Positions 1 through 9,559 are shown, counted from the first letter of the stretch. The stretch: DNA of 64,000 bases from Gordonia shandongensis DSM 45094 (GCF_000423025.1 NZ_AUHE01000016.1:1-64000), one strand, 5' to 3'. Numbers and translations: made by a program. The notes: generated from the letters alone by a model not told the origin.

Positions 1-192
1 GGGGTCCGCGCCGGCCGCCCGACAGGCCGCGATGGTGTCGAGGAGCATCGCGGCCACCAGATCGCGTCGGTCGGTCGCCGGCACCGCGGTCGCCAGACGA
101 CTCTTCGCGTCGTCGAGACGCTTCACCGCGAGCACCGCCGCGACCCCGGACCGGCTGGGGCCGCCGTCGCGCGTCGGGGACGTGGCTGGCAT
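1..192 (-). CDS. cofC: 2-phospho-L-lactate/phosphoenolpyruvate guanylyltransferase, N-terminal part
   Basis: Only the first 64 residues are in the window; the gene runs off the left edge. The ATG is at 192-190. The stretch AVLAVKRLDDAKSRLA (about residues 19-34) is the nucleotide-binding start of the CofC/FbiD family, which uses GTP to activate 2-phospholactate or phosphoenolpyruvate for coenzyme F420 synthesis. It is divergent from gpsA, with 127 bases between the start codons. The same cofC/gpsA pair occurs in mycobacteria (Rv2983/Rv2982c, from memory). The family call rests on the N-terminal motif and synteny only; the catalytic core is not visible. Confidence 0.8.
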   Translation of the reverse strand, partial: MPATSPTRDGGPSRSGVAAVLAVKRLDDAKSRLATAVPATDRRDLVAAMLLDTIAACRAAGADP

Positions 193-275
193 GGGTCCAT
201 CGTGCAGCATGCGGTCGACGGCCGTCCCTCGCGGGCCCCGCAGTCGTTTGCTCCAGGGGCCGGGCCCGCACCGGA

Positions 276-281
276 TAGGCT
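276..281 (+). promoter_or_regulatory. putative -10 hexamer for gpsA
   Basis: TAGGCT fits the actinobacterial TANNNT -10 pattern and would start transcription near 288. That gives gpsA a leader of about 30 bases carrying the GAGGAGAG ribosome site. There is no clear -35. Confidence 0.35.
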
Positions 282-319
282 GGGCGCAGTTCTGACCGTT
301 CGGGTGCGAGGAGAGTCTG

Positions 320-1330
320 TTGCGTGCAGTGGTGATGGGGGCCGGATCGTGGGGCACCGCCGTGGCGAAGGTCCTCGCCGACGCCGGGAACGACGTCACG
401 ATCTGGGCGCGCCGCCCCGAACTCGTCGAACAGATCGCGTCCGGCCACGAGAACCCCGACTACCTGCCGGGGATCACGCTCCCGGACGATCTGCGCGGCG
501 AGACGTCGATGCCGGCGGCTCTCGACGGGGCCGAGCTGGTGGTGTGCGCCGTGCCCTCGCAGTCGCTGCGCGGCAACCTCGAGCAGTGGCGCGATCACCT
601 TCCGGCCGACGCGATCCTGCTGTCGCTGGCCAAGGGCGTCGAGATCAGCACCGGGAAGCGGATGAGCGAGGTGATCGCGGAGGTGACCGACTTCCCGGCA
701 CGCCAGATCGCGGTGCTCTCGGGGCCGAACCTGGCCAAGGAGGTCGCGCAGGGACAGCCCGCGGCCACCGTGATCGCCTGCACCGACGAGCAGCAGGCCG
801 AGCGCGTCCAGGCCGCCTTCGCCACCGGGTACTTCCGGCCGTACACCAACACCGATGTGGTGGGGTGCGAGATCGGCGGTGCCGCGAAGAACGTCATCGC
901 CCTGGCCTGCGGGATGGCATCGGGAATGGGCTTCGGCGAGAACACGCTGGCCACCATCATCACGCGCGGTCTGGCCGAGACCATCCGCCTCGGGATGGCG
1001 TTGGGCGCCGACATCACCACCCTCGCCGGTCTCGCGGGCATCGGCGATCTGGTGGCCACGTGCTCGTCCCCGCTGTCGCGGAACCGGACCTTCGGCGCCA
1101 GGCTCGGGGAGGGAGCGACCCTCGTCGAGGCGCAGGAGGCCACGAACGGTCAGGTCGCCGAGGGGGTCAAATCGTGTTCGTCGGTGCGGGCGCTCGCTCG
1201 CGCTCACGGCGTGGAGATGCCGCTCACCGAGGCCGTCCACCAGGTGTGCCACGAGGGCATGTCGGTGGAGTCGATGGTGAGTTCCCTGCTGGGCCGCAGC
1301 ACCAAACCCGAGGTGTACGGGACGGACTGA
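320..1330 (+). CDS. gpsA: NAD(P)H-dependent glycerol-3-phosphate dehydrogenase
   Basis: Reduces dihydroxyacetone phosphate to sn-glycerol-3-phosphate for phospholipid synthesis, in the cytoplasm. The 336 residues match the usual GpsA length. The N-terminal Rossmann loop is [17 protein letters not shown] (residues 8-24). The central part has [16 protein letters not shown] and [17 protein letters not shown], where the lysine of AAKN is the family's catalytic Lys. The start is TTG at 320, chosen because GAGGAGAG lies just upstream and the Rossmann motif must begin close to the N terminus. In M. tuberculosis a ddl gene follows; here a DUF3515 gene on the opposite strand ends 33 bases downstream instead. 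Confidence 0.97.
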   Translation: MRAVVMGAGSWGTAVAKVLADAGNDVTIWARRPELVEQIASGHENPDYLPGITLPDDLRGETSMPAALDGAELVVCAVPSQSLRGNLEQWRDHLPADAILLSLAKGVEISTGKRMSEVIAEVTDFPARQIAVLSGPNLAKEVAQGQPAATVIACTDEQQAERVQAAFATGYFRPYTNTDVVGCEIGGAAKNVIALACGMASGMGFGENTLATIITRGLAETIRLGMALGADITTLAGLAGIGDLVATCSSPLSRNRTFGARLGEGATLVEAQEATNGQVAEGVKSCSSVRALARAHGVEMPLTEAVHQVCHEGMSVESMVSSLLGRSTKPEVYGTD

Positions 1331-1363
1331 ACTGCGGTCGCACACCGCGGCGGGGCGGTCCGG

Positions 1364-1906
1364 TCAGCCGAAGTCGAGCGGCGAGCGCGGGAGGTTCTCG
1401 GCGATCAACGCCGAGATGTCGGTGATCGGGGCGTTGCCCGCACCCACCGGCACCCAGACGGCGACGTACGGGCGGTGGTCGACGCTCACATACGCCTGCC
1501 CGCGATCCTCGATCGAGTCGGTCAGAAACCACTGCACCGGGTTGATCACCTGCAGACCGCTGGTGGGGGCGAGCTTGTCGGGACGCGCGGTACCGCAGCG
1601 CAGCACGACGGGTTCCGACTCGTCCTTCGACCATCGGACGGTGGTGCCGTCGACGGACTTGTCGCCGAACTCGCCGAGCTGGTCGGGGAGCGCGGCGATG
1701 AACGCCGCACAGCGGTCGGCTTCCGGACCCGTCCCGTACGAGTCGATCGGCGTCGGCTCGTCCGACGACCCCGAGAAGTGGATCGCCGCGTAGGCGATGA
1801 ACCCGATGATCACCGCGACCGGGACGGCGACCAGCGTCGCGAGGAACGCGGGGTGCAACTGAAAGGGCTCGCCGGTGGAGCCGGGGCCGTCCGTGGGCTC
1901 GCTCAT
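1364..1906 (-). CDS. DUF3515 family membrane-anchored protein
   Basis: A 180-residue protein with one hydrophobic helix at about residues 24-44 (LATLVAVPVAVIIGFIAYAA) after a short cytoplasmic tail. The rest, about 135 residues, is probably extracytoplasmic and holds the paired cysteines DRCAAF and LRCGTA. It matches the actinobacterial DUF3515 family, which has no known reaction; the thiL-side neighbour Rv2980 of M. tuberculosis is its counterpart from memory. It is divergent from thiL with about 70 bases between starts and convergent with gpsA. I infer a cell-envelope role only from topology. Confidence 0.8.
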   Translation of the reverse strand: MSEPTDGPGSTGEPFQLHPAFLATLVAVPVAVIIGFIAYAAIHFSGSSDEPTPIDSYGTGPEADRCAAFIAALPDQLGEFGDKSVDGTTVRWSKDESEPVVLRCGTARPDKLAPTSGLQVINPVQWFLTDSIEDRGQAYVSVDHRPYVAVWVPVGAGNAPITDISALIAENLPRSPLDFG

Positions 1907-1962
1907 GCGACCAGTGTGGTCGATGACCGGCGTCGCAGCGAAATCCGATCGCGGCCGGCCAG

Positions 1963-1968
1963 TAGCAT
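1963..1968 (+). promoter_or_regulatory. -10 hexamer of a probable leaderless thiL promoter
   Basis: TAGCAT ends 8 bases before the GTG of thiL. There is no Shine-Dalgarno in between, so the mRNA probably starts at or next to the start codon. Confidence 0.45.
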
Positions 1969-1975
1969 CGAGCCC

Positions 1976-2962
1976 GTGGAGACAGTCGGCGACGTCGGTG
2001 AACGCGCACTCATCGCACTGTTCGCCCGAGCGGCGCAGGCCGCGCCGAGCGGCGGGCGTGACGATGTGGTCATCGGCTCGGGGGACGACGCCGCGGTGTT
2101 CAGCCCGTCGGGGCCGGTCGTGGTGAGCACCGACACCGCCGTCGCGGACCGGCACTTCCGTTTCGACTATTCGAGCCCGCGTCAGATCGGGGCGCGCGCC
2201 GTGGTGCAGAGTGCGGCCGACATCTCGGCGATGGGCGGCACATTGACCGGGGTCGTCGTCTCCATCGGATGCCCGACACAGACGCCGGTGGAGCGTCTGT
2301 TGGAGATCAACGCGGGCATCGTCGCGCAGACGCACCGGTACGGGGCACGCCTCCTCGGCGGCGATCTGGTGGCCGCGCCGACGGTGGTCATCACCGTCAC
2401 CTCGCTGGGCGTCCTGGACGGGACCGCGGCGGTGACGCTCAGCGGCGCCCGCCCCGGCGACGTGCTGGCCCTCAGCGGCCCGATGGGGGGGCCGGCGGCC
2501 GGACTGGCGGCGCTGGCCGCAGACGACCGGGCCGCCGTCGATCGGTACCGGACGCTGGTCGACGACTACCGCCTGCCGCAGCCGGACCCCGCCCAGGGGC
2601 CGATAGCGGCGCGGTGCGGTGCCCGTGCGATGACCGACGTCTCCGACGGCCTCGTCGAGGAGCTGGTGACGATGGCCGCCGCCTCCGATGTGCGGATCGA
2701 CGTCCGCTCCTCGGCGGTGCCGCACGCCGCGCGGCTCGGCGAACTCGCCGCCGACCTGGGCGTCGACCCGATCCGCTGGGCCCTCGTCGGCGGTGAGGAG
2801 CACGAGCTGCTCGCCGCCTTCGCGCCGGACGCCGTCCCCCCGGGGTGGACGGTGATCGGCGACGTCGCCGAAGCCGGGCACGTGGCGGGAGCGTACATCG
2901 ACGGCGAACCGGTCGGCGACATCCGCGGATGGCAGTCGTTCACCGACGTGGGCGACCGCTGA
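1976..2962 (+). CDS. thiL: Thiamine-monophosphate kinase
   Basis: Phosphorylates thiamine monophosphate to the active diphosphate using ATP, the last step of thiamine cofactor synthesis. The 328 residues show the PurM/AIR-synthase fold signatures: DDVVIGSGDDAAVF near residue 30, STDTAVADRHF, a QSAADISAMGG helix, the LLGGDLV loop, and the C-terminal MTDVSDGLVEEL and GGEEHELL segments. The GTG at 1976 is chosen because it directly precedes the GDVGERALIALF region and a TANNNT box sits at leaderless distance. No TPP riboswitch is visible, and a leaderless start leaves no room for one. Confidence 0.95.
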   Translation: METVGDVGERALIALFARAAQAAPSGGRDDVVIGSGDDAAVFSPSGPVVVSTDTAVADRHFRFDYSSPRQIGARAVVQSAADISAMGGTLTGVVVSIGCPTQTPVERLLEINAGIVAQTHRYGARLLGGDLVAAPTVVITVTSLGVLDGTAAVTLSGARPGDVLALSGPMGGPAAGLAALAADDRAAVDRYRTLVDDYRLPQPDPAQGPIAARCGARAMTDVSDGLVEELVTMAAASDVRIDVRSSAVPHAARLGELAADLGVDPIRWALVGGEEHELLAAFAPDAVPPGWTVIGDVAEAGHVAGAYIDGEPVGDIRGWQSFTDVGDR

Positions 2963-3010
2963 CACCGGACGCGGCCCGGACGCACCGGCGCTCGGCGTGG
3001 GCGCGGACCT

Positions 3011-3042
3011 CTGATCAGATCGACGTCTGATTAGATCGACGC
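3011..3042 (+). repeat. two near-identical 16-bp tandem units before a start codon
   Basis: CTGATCAGATCGACGT (3011-3026) is followed directly by CTGATTAGATCGACGC (3027-3042), with two mismatches. The second copy ends one base before the ATG of the hexapeptide-repeat gene, so the duplication covers its promoter and ribosome-site region. Confidence 0.8.
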
Positions 3043-3043
3043 C

Positions 3044-3565
3044 ATGGCGCTCTATGCACTCGGAGATCGTGAACCGACCCTCGGCGAGGACGTCTTCGTC
3101 CATCCCGACGCGACCGTCATCGGGGCGGTGACCCTCGGCGACGGAGTCTCGGTGTGGCCCGGCGCGGTACTCCGCGGCGACTACGGGACCATCACGGTCG
3201 GGGCCCGGACCAACATCCAGGACGGCACCGTCATCCACTGCACCTTCGTCGACGCGACGGTCATCGGCGAACGCTGCGTGGTCGGCCACAATGCGCACAT
3301 CGAGGGCGCCGACATCGGGGACGAGTGCCTCATCGCGTCCGGATCGGTCGTGCTCAACGGGTCGGTGATCGGCGCCGGTTCGGTCGTCGGTGCCGGAGCG
3401 GTCGTGCCGTACGGTTTCGAGATGCCCGCCCGCTCGATGGCACTGGGCGTGCCCGCCAAGATCCGCGAGGGCCACCAGGTTCCCGAGGGGCACGTGGACG
3501 CCAACTGCGAGCTGTACTTCCAGAACGCGCAGTACTACCGCACCGGCCTGCGACGCCTCGACTGA
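3044..3565 (+). CDS. Gamma-carbonic-anhydrase-like hexapeptide-repeat protein
   Basis: A 173-residue left-handed beta-helix protein. Hexapeptide repeats run through most of the length ([55 protein letters not shown]). The family includes gamma-class carbonic anhydrases and CaiE/PaaY-type proteins. A histidine is present at about residue 65 and in GHNAH (82, 85), but the position where gamma enzymes usually carry the third zinc histidine (five after the GH histidine) is a glutamate. Carbonic anhydrase activity is therefore uncertain. It lies between thiL and ung; the ung start is 32 bases downstream, so cotranscription is likely. Confidence 0.85.
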   Translation: MALYALGDREPTLGEDVFVHPDATVIGAVTLGDGVSVWPGAVLRGDYGTITVGARTNIQDGTVIHCTFVDATVIGERCVVGHNAHIEGADIGDECLIASGSVVLNGSVIGAGSVVGAGAVVPYGFEMPARSMALGVPAKIREGHQVPEGHVDANCELYFQNAQYYRTGLRRLD

Positions 3566-3597
3566 CCCCGCCCGCGACCGAAAGGACTCGGTACCCG

Positions 3598-4272
3598 ATG
3601 GCCAGACCACTCGCCGATCTCGTCGACCCCGGGTGGGCGCACGCCCTGGAACCCGTCGCGCCGCGCGTGGCGCAGATGGGGGAGTTCCTCCGCGCCGAGC
3701 TCGCCGCCGGACGCCGCTACCTGCCCTCCGGTGAGAACGTGCTGCGCGCCTTCGCCCAGCCCTTCGACGACGTCCGCGTGCTCATCGTCGGCCAGGACCC
3801 GTATCCGACGCCCGGGCACGCCGTCGGCCTGAGCTTCTCGGTAGCGCCCGACGTGCGGCCGATCCCGCGTTCACTGCAGAACATCTACCGCGAATACTGC
3901 GACGACCTCGGCTATCCGACGCCGTCGACCGGCGACCTGACACCGTGGACGCGACAGGGGGTCCTGCTGCTCAACAGGGTGCTGACTGTGATGCCCGGCG
4001 AACCCGCATCGCACCGCCGCAAAGGCTGGGAGGAGGTCACCGAGTGCGCCATCAAAGCGCTCGCGGCCCGCGATGAGCCGTTGGTCGCGATCCTGTGGGG
4101 CAACGACGCCCGTCAACTCGCCGAGTGGCTGCCCGACGTCCCGGTGATCACCTCGCCGCATCCGTCGCCGTTGTCCGCCTCCCGCGGATTCTTCGGCTCC
4201 AAGCCGTTCTCCCGCGCCAACTCCGAACTCCTCGACCTCGGCGGCGACGAGGTCGACTGGCGGCTGCCCTGA
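3598..4272 (+). CDS. ung: Uracil-DNA glycosylase
   Basis: Removes uracil from DNA to start base excision repair. At 224 residues it has the usual family-1 length. The water-activating loop [18 protein letters not shown] with its catalytic Asp is at about residue 63-80. The Leu-insertion loop [21 protein letters not shown] with the key His is near the C terminus. The ATG at 3598 follows a weak AAAGGA site. It is convergent with the enoyl-CoA hydratase gene, with only 4 bases between the two ends. Confidence 0.97.
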   Translation: MARPLADLVDPGWAHALEPVAPRVAQMGEFLRAELAAGRRYLPSGENVLRAFAQPFDDVRVLIVGQDPYPTPGHAVGLSFSVAPDVRPIPRSLQNIYREYCDDLGYPTPSTGDLTPWTRQGVLLLNRVLTVMPGEPASHRRKGWEEVTECAIKALAARDEPLVAILWGNDARQLAEWLPDVPVITSPHPSPLSASRGFFGSKPFSRANSELLDLGGDEVDWRLP

Positions 4273-4276
4273 CCGC

Positions 4277-5062
4277 TCAGCGGACTCCGCGGAAGTCGGG
4301 GGAGCGCTTCGCGAGGAAGGCGTCCACACCCTCCACGCCCTCGGCGGTGCCGCCGAGGTGCGCGATCGACGCGGCCTCGGCGTCGAGCTGGTCGACGAGG
4401 TCGGCGGTCGCGCCCCGGTGCATCAGCTCCCGGATCGCGGTGTGCGATCCGCGGGGACCGGCGGCGAGGGTGCGCGCCGTGTCGAGAGCGACCGCATCGA
4501 CGGCGTCGTCGTCGACGATCTGCGAGAGGATCCCCGCATCGAGGGCGGCCTGCGCGTCGAGGATCTGGTCGGTCATCACCAGGTAGCGGGCGCGCGCCGC
4601 GCCGACCACGCGCGGCAGCATCCACGACATCCCGCCGTCGGGCGACAGCCCGATGCCCGGGTACGCCGGACGCATGCGGGTGGCGGCGCCGCCGACGGCG
4701 ACGTCGGAGTGCAGGACCAGACTCATCCCGGCGCCCGCGGCCCACCCCTTGGCCGCGGTCACCACCGGCAGGCGGCTCGCATAGAGCGCGGCGATCATCG
4801 CGTGCAGGTCATCGGCGAGTCCGCGAAGGTAGGCGGAGCGGTCGTCGGCGGCGGCGAATGCCGCGACGTTCCCGCCCGCGCAGAAGTTTCGGCCGTCACC
4901 GCGGAGCAGCACCGCATCGGCGGTGAGGTCGCCGTTCACCACGGAACGCAGCGCGTCGCGGGCGGCGATCACGAGATCGTGATCGAGTGCCGTCCCGGCG
5001 GCGCCGGTCGAGATCGTGAGGGTCAGGACGCCGTCGTCGACGGTGATCAGATCCGAAGCCAT
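4277..5062 (-). CDS. Enoyl-CoA hydratase/isomerase family protein
   Basis: A 261-residue crotonase-fold protein. The oxyanion-hole segment is GRNFCAGGNVAAFA near residue 57. AAGAGMSLVLHSDVAVGG follows, then GIGLSPDGGMSWMLPRVVG and a C-terminal FLAKRSPDFRG typical of the PaaG/enoyl-CoA hydratase group. The pattern fits hydration or isomerisation of an acyl-CoA, but the substrate cannot be read from sequence. The ATG at 5062-5060 sits 8 bases after a TAGAGT box on the minus strand (5075-5070) without a ribosome site, so a leaderless start is likely. Confidence 0.9.
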   Translation of the reverse strand: MASDLITVDDGVLTLTISTGAAGTALDHDLVIAARDALRSVVNGDLTADAVLLRGDGRNFCAGGNVAAFAAADDRSAYLRGLADDLHAMIAALYASRLPVVTAAKGWAAGAGMSLVLHSDVAVGGAATRMRPAYPGIGLSPDGGMSWMLPRVVGAARARYLVMTDQILDAQAALDAGILSQIVDDDAVDAVALDTARTLAAGPRGSHTAIRELMHRGATADLVDQLDAEAASIAHLGGTAEGVEGVDAFLAKRSPDFRGVR

Positions 5063-5159
5063 GCCGGGTACTCTACTGAGTCCCTCGGGAGACCGACCGG
5101 GCAGACGACGACATCGCCGCCCGGCGATGCCGGACGGCGATGTCGAAACGAGGAGAGGC

Positions 5160-5351
5160 TCAGGCCTGGACGGTCTTGCCGGCCTTGAGGCACGAGGTGC
5201 ACACGTTCTTGCGCTTCCGGTTGCCCGGAGCGACCTCGACGCGCACGGACTGGATGTTCGGATTCCAGCGGCGGTTGGTGCGGCGGTGCGAGTGCGAGAC
5301 CGACTTGCCGAAGCCGGGGCCCTTGCCGCAAACGTCACAGACGGCAGCCAT
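5160..5351 (-). CDS. rpmB: 50S ribosomal protein L28, zinc-binding type
   Basis: A 63-residue basic protein of the large subunit with [19 protein letters not shown] at the N terminus and the C-terminal SCLKAGK. Two CxxC pairs (CDVC and CTSC) are intact, so this is the zinc-ribbon (C+) form; bacteria with a Zur regulon often hold a second, cysteine-free L28 elsewhere. A Shine-Dalgarno AAGGGAG precedes the ATG. It is divergent from the FakA-like gene, the common arrangement around rpmB. Confidence 0.97.
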   Translation of the reverse strand: MAAVCDVCGKGPGFGKSVSHSHRRTNRRWNPNIQSVRVEVAPGNRKRKNVCTSCLKAGKTVQA

Positions 5352-5537
5352 GATCGAACTCCCTTGATAGAAATCTGGTGGTGGTCACGCCGATCGATGC
5401 TGTGCGGGGCACCGCCTGTCGACTGGCAACCCGACAAGGATAACCGCGTCGACGTGGTCAGTCCAAATCGGATCACCCGTCACCGGCCGCGCTCGGGCTC
5501 TGCCGCACGCCGCGTCTCGCATGTCGGTCGGGGACGG

Positions 5538-5543
5538 TAACCT
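5538..5543 (+). promoter_or_regulatory. putative -10 hexamer upstream of the FakA-like gene
   Basis: TAACCT fits TANNNT and would give a 5' leader of about 85 bases before the GTG. The call is from pattern only. Confidence 0.3.
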
Positions 5544-5633
5544 CGACCACAGTCGACATCGCCGAATCCGTCGACGACTTCGGGAGTCCGACGGAAGCAT
5601 AGCGGCCGACAGTCCGAGGGGGCAGGAAGGTGG

Positions 5634-7304
5634 GTGGTCGTGCGGTTGGCGACCGGTGACAGCAGCACGGCGATCAATCCCCAGCTCATCCGGGATTGGG
5701 CGAACGCCTGCGCCGACGGTCTGGAAGCCATGCGGTCGGAGATCAACGACCTCAACGTCTTCCCGATCCCCGACTCCGACACCGGCAGCAACATGGCCGC
5801 CACCATGCGGAGTGCGGCCGACGCCCTCCGCGCGGTCGACGACGCGGAATCCCTGCCGGTGGTCACCCGCGCTCTGGCCGATGCGGCCGTCGCCGGTGCC
5901 CGCGGAAACTCCGGGGTGATCCTCTCGCAGATCCTCGTCGGCATCGCCGACGCCGCCGACCTGGCGGTCGCGGAGAACGACCCCAGCTTCAACCGTCTGT
6001 GCAAGAACGGACTGCGACTCGCCGCGCTGGCGGCGATGCGCGCCGTCAGCGAACCGCGTGAGGGCACGGTGCTCACCTTGTTGCGGGTCGCCGCCGAAAC
6101 GGCGTCGGCGGCGGTGACCGGATCACCCGCCGACCTGGCTCGCGCCGTCGCGGACGACTGCGCCGAGGCGCTGGAACGCACCCCGGAGCAGATGCCCGAA
6201 CTGGCCAGCGCGGGAGTCGTCGACGCCGGGGCCCGCGGATTCCTCGTGATGGCCGACGCCCTGGTCCTCGTGGTGACGGGGGTGTCGAACAAGCGGCGCG
6301 CCTACCGGGGGATCCTCACCGCCGGCCCCTCGGGCGGCGGGGCCGACGACGGCGAGTGCGATGGTGCCGGCGACACCGACTTCGAGGTGATGTACCTGCT
6401 GGAGGGGGCCGACGGCTCGCAGATCGGCGCCCTGCGGGACCGTCTCGGCGACCTCGGCGACTCCATCGTGATCGTGGGCGACAGCTCGGCGGGATCCGAG
6501 CGCTTCTCCGTGCACGTGCACACCGACGAGCCGGGCGCCGCGGTCGAGGCCGGCGTGGCGCTCGGGACGCTGTCGGACATCCGGATCAGCTGCTTCGCGC
6601 TCGACGCGATCCGCGCCGCCCCCGGCGCCACCGAACCGCCGCCGCGGTTCAAACGGGCCATCGTCGCCCTGGTGACCGGCGACGGTGCCCAGGAGCTCTT
6701 CGGCGACGCCGGCGCCACCGTGGTCCGGGCCGACGACGGCGCCGACCCGGTCGCGCTCGCCGAGGCGATCCGGGCCACCGACAGTGCTCACGTCATCGTG
6801 ATGGGCAACGGCATGATGTCCTCGCAGGATCTCGTCCAGGTCGGTGCGCAGGCGCGGTCGACGAGACGCTCGGTGGTCTTCCTCCCGACGCTCTCGATGG
6901 TGCAGTGCCTCTCGGCGCTGGCGGTCCACGATCCGGGTGAGGACCCCGACGTCGACGCCTTCGCGATGGCCGAGGCCGCGGCCGGCACCCGGTGGGGATC
7001 GCTCGTCCTCTCCGATAACCGGATGATGACCCTCGCCGGCACCTGCGAGGTCGGCGACACCCTCGGCCTCATCGGGTCCGACGTTCTGGTGATCGGGCCC
7101 GAACAGACGCTGGCGGCGACGGCCCTTCTCGACCTGATGCTCGCGACGGGCGGCGAGATGGTGACGGTCCTCGCCGGTCGCGATCTCGACGACGAGGTGC
7201 GGACGGCCGTCAGCGAGCACATCCGCACCCGCCACCAGGGCATCGAGTTGGCGATCTACGAGGCCGGCCAGTCCAGTCACCTCCTCCAGATCGGCGTGGA
7301 GTAG
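5634..7304 (+). CDS. DAK2/FakA-like kinase-domain protein
   Basis: A 556-residue protein of the YloV/FakA family. The N-terminal DhaL-like ATP domain shows NDLNVFPIPDSDTGSNM (metal-binding aspartates, near residues 38-54), GARGNSGVILSQIL, and a later SAGVVDAGARGF. A middle domain and a C-terminal DegV-like half follow. In Firmicutes FakA phosphorylates fatty acids bound to a DegV-type FakB; a DegV protein is encoded at 20.3 kb. Whether this one acts on fatty acids is inference. The start is GTG at 5634 or 5640 after GGGGGCAGGAAGG. recG follows with its start overlapping this stop, so the two are coupled. Confidence 0.88.
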   Translation: MVVRLATGDSSTAINPQLIRDWANACADGLEAMRSEINDLNVFPIPDSDTGSNMAATMRSAADALRAVDDAESLPVVTRALADAAVAGARGNSGVILSQILVGIADAADLAVAENDPSFNRLCKNGLRLAALAAMRAVSEPREGTVLTLLRVAAETASAAVTGSPADLARAVADDCAEALERTPEQMPELASAGVVDAGARGFLVMADALVLVVTGVSNKRRAYRGILTAGPSGGGADDGECDGAGDTDFEVMYLLEGADGSQIGALRDRLGDLGDSIVIVGDSSAGSERFSVHVHTDEPGAAVEAGVALGTLSDIRISCFALDAIRAAPGATEPPPRFKRAIVALVTGDGAQELFGDAGATVVRADDGADPVALAEAIRATDSAHVIVMGNGMMSSQDLVQVGAQARSTRRSVVFLPTLSMVQCLSALAVHDPGEDPDVDAFAMAEAAAGTRWGSLVLSDNRMMTLAGTCEVGDTLGLIGSDVLVIGPEQTLAATALLDLMLATGGEMVTVLAGRDLDDEVRTAVSEHIRTRHQGIELAIYEAGQSSHLLQIGVE

Positions 7305-9559
7305 TGATGTTGACCTCGGCGTCACCGCTGACCGACGCGCCCCTCGACGCCGCACTCGTGACGAAACTGGCGTCGCTGGAGCTGACGACAGTCGGCGAAC
7401 TCCTGCGGTACGTACCGCGCCGCTATCTCCGACAGGGGCAGGTGTCGGAGTCGGAGCGGCCGGAGCCGGGGGACTGGATCACGGTCGTCGGGCGCATCGA
7501 CAAGGCCCAGATGGTCACGATGAAGCGCCGACACGGTCAGTTCCTGAAAGTCGTCGTCGACGACGGTCGGGTGACCTACGAGGTCGCCTTCTTCAACGCC
7601 CGCTGGCTCAAGACCACGATGGTCCCCGGGACGCGGGTGGCGATGGCGGGAACGGTGAAGCTCTACAAGGACCAGATCCAACTGACCCACCCGAGCTGGA
7701 TCGTGCTGCCCGACGACGGGGTCGACGTGGTCGGGAACTCGGCGATGTTCGACGAACTCGCCGCCACCACCGGTCGCCAGTCGGCTCCGTCGACCGGCGA
7801 CTCCACGGCGTCGTCGGAGGACGTCGCGAGCTTCTCGCGTGACATCATCCCGATCTACCCGGCCGTCAAGACGGTGCAGACCTGGGAGATCTGGCGGGCC
7901 GTGCGGCAGGTCCTGGCCGCCGTCGCCCCCGCGGACGACCCGCTCAGCGATGAGCAGCGTGCCGACCGCGGTCTGATCACGTCCGACGAGGCGATCAGAC
8001 TGATCCACCTGCCCGACACGCTCGACGACGTCGAGCGGGCACGGGCACGGCTGACGTTCGACGAGGCGTTCGCGGTCCAGACGGCCTTGGCGCAGCGGCG
8101 GGCGACGGCCGTCGCCGAGCACGCCGCCCCGTGCCGACACGTCGACGGGGGACTGGAGGACCGGCTGACGGCCCGGTTGCCGTTCGAACTCACCGGCGGG
8201 CAGCGGGACGCGCTCGCCGAGATCGGCGAGGACCTGGCCGACGAGCACCCGATGAACCGACTGCTCCAGGGCGAGGTGGGTTCCGGTAAGACCCTCGTCT
8301 CACTGCTGGCGATGCTCCGCGTGGTCGACAACGGCCACCAGTGCGCCATCCTGGCACCCACCGAGGTGCTCGCCGCGCAGCACCACCGGACCGTGATGAC
8401 GATGCTCGGCGACCTCGCCCGCGCCGGGGAGTTGGGGGCCGCCGACGGAGCCACGCGGGTGGGGCTGCTGACCGGATCGATGGGGACCGCGGCCAAACGT
8501 CAGACGCTGCTCGACGCCGTCACCGGCGACGCCGGGATCATCATCGGCACCCACGCGCTCCTCGAGGAGCACGTGGAGTTCTTCGATCTCGGGATGGTCG
8601 TCGTCGACGAGCAGCACCGGTTCGGTGTGGAGCAGCGCGACACCCTCCGCTCGAAGGGACGGGTCCTGCGCCCCCACTTCCTGGTGATGACGGCGACGCC
8701 GATTCCCCGGACGGTCGCGATGATCACGTTCGGCGACCTCGAGACGTCGGTGATGACCGAACTGCCGCGTGGTCGGCAGCCCATCACGACGTCGGTGGTC
8801 CCGATGGGCAGGCGTTCGTGGGTCGATCGCGCGTGGCAGCGGGCCGGCGAGGAGATCGACGCCGGACGGCAGGTCTACGTGGTGTGCACGCGGATCGGCG
8901 ACGAGCCCGCCGGGCGCAAGTCGTCGGCGAAGAACGCCGAGGAGGACGACACGATCTCGGTCCTCGATCTCGCGGAGCAGCTGGCCGCCGGCCCGCTCGC
9001 GGGCCGCAGCATCGGCATCCTGCACGGGCGGCTGCCCGCCGACGAGAAGAACGAGGTGATGGACGCCTTCGCGCGCGGCGACGTGGAGGTCCTCGTCGCG
9101 ACCACCGTCATCGAGGTGGGGGTGGACGTCCCGAACGCGACGATGATGGTGATCGTCAACGCCGAGCGGTTCGGCGTCAGCCAGCTCCACCAGCTGCGCG
9201 GCCGCGTCGGTCGCGGCGAGCATGCGGGACTGTGCCTGTTGATGACCGCTGCGAGCGAGATGGGGCAGTCGATGGAGCGGTTGCGCGCCGTCGAGGGCAG
9301 CACCGACGGTTTCGCGCTGGCCCGCGTCGACCTCATGCAACGGCGGGAGGGCGACATCCTCGGGGCGCTGCAGTCGGGCGGCAGGTCGTCGCTGCACTTC
9401 CTGTCGTTGCTCGACGATGCGGAGGTGATCGCCGATGCCCGCGGCTTGGCGGCGTCGATCGTCGCCGACGATCCGGAGCTCGCGGGTCACCGCCCGCTGG
9501 CGGATCTGGTGCATTCGATCCTGCTCCCGTCGCGTGCGGAGTACCTCGATAAGACCTGA
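7304..9559 (+). CDS. recG: ATP-dependent DNA helicase RecG
   Basis: A 751-residue superfamily-2 helicase that reverses stalled forks and migrates Holliday junctions. The N-terminal wedge/OB domain (residues about 50-150) contains VVGRIDKAQMVTMKRRHGQFLKV. Helicase motifs follow: QGEVGSGKT (Walker A), DEQHRFGVEQR (DExH-type box), TATPIPRT, ATTVIEVGVDVPNA and QLRGRVGRG. Start codons GTG 7304 and ATG 7307 are both possible; each overlaps or abuts the FakA-like stop. Length and motif order are normal. Confidence 0.97.
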   Translation: MMLTSASPLTDAPLDAALVTKLASLELTTVGELLRYVPRRYLRQGQVSESERPEPGDWITVVGRIDKAQMVTMKRRHGQFLKVVVDDGRVTYEVAFFNARWLKTTMVPGTRVAMAGTVKLYKDQIQLTHPSWIVLPDDGVDVVGNSAMFDELAATTGRQSAPSTGDSTASSEDVASFSRDIIPIYPAVKTVQTWEIWRAVRQVLAAVAPADDPLSDEQRADRGLITSDEAIRLIHLPDTLDDVERARARLTFDEAFAVQTALAQRRATAVAEHAAPCRHVDGGLEDRLTARLPFELTGGQRDALAEIGEDLADEHPMNRLLQGEVGSGKTLVSLLAMLRVVDNGHQCAILAPTEVLAAQHHRTVMTMLGDLARAGELGAADGATRVGLLTGSMGTAAKRQTLLDAVTGDAGIIIGTHALLEEHVEFFDLGMVVVDEQHRFGVEQRDTLRSKGRVLRPHFLVMTATPIPRTVAMITFGDLETSVMTELPRGRQPITTSVVPMGRRSWVDRAWQRAGEEIDAGRQVYVVCTRIGDEPAGRKSSAKNAEEDDTISVLDLAEQLAAGPLAGRSIGILHGRLPADEKNEVMDAFARGDVEVLVATTVIEVGVDVPNATMMVIVNAERFGVSQLHQLRGRVGRGEHAGLCLLMTAASEMGQSMERLRAVEGSTDGFALARVDLMQRREGDILGALQSGGRSSLHFLSLLDDAEVIADARGLAASIVADDPELAGHRPLADLVHSILLPSRAEYLDKT

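Noticed and set aside
32..295. Short plus-strand frame at the left edge
   Set aside because: It is the antisense of the cofC N terminus; the minus strand carries the family motif.
1907..1975. TPP riboswitch in front of thiL
   Set aside because: The gap is only 69 bases, with a TANNNT box 8 bases before the start and no thi-box-like sequence.
3044..3565. Firm carbonic anhydrase call
   Set aside because: The third zinc histidine position is a glutamate, so only the fold family is claimed.
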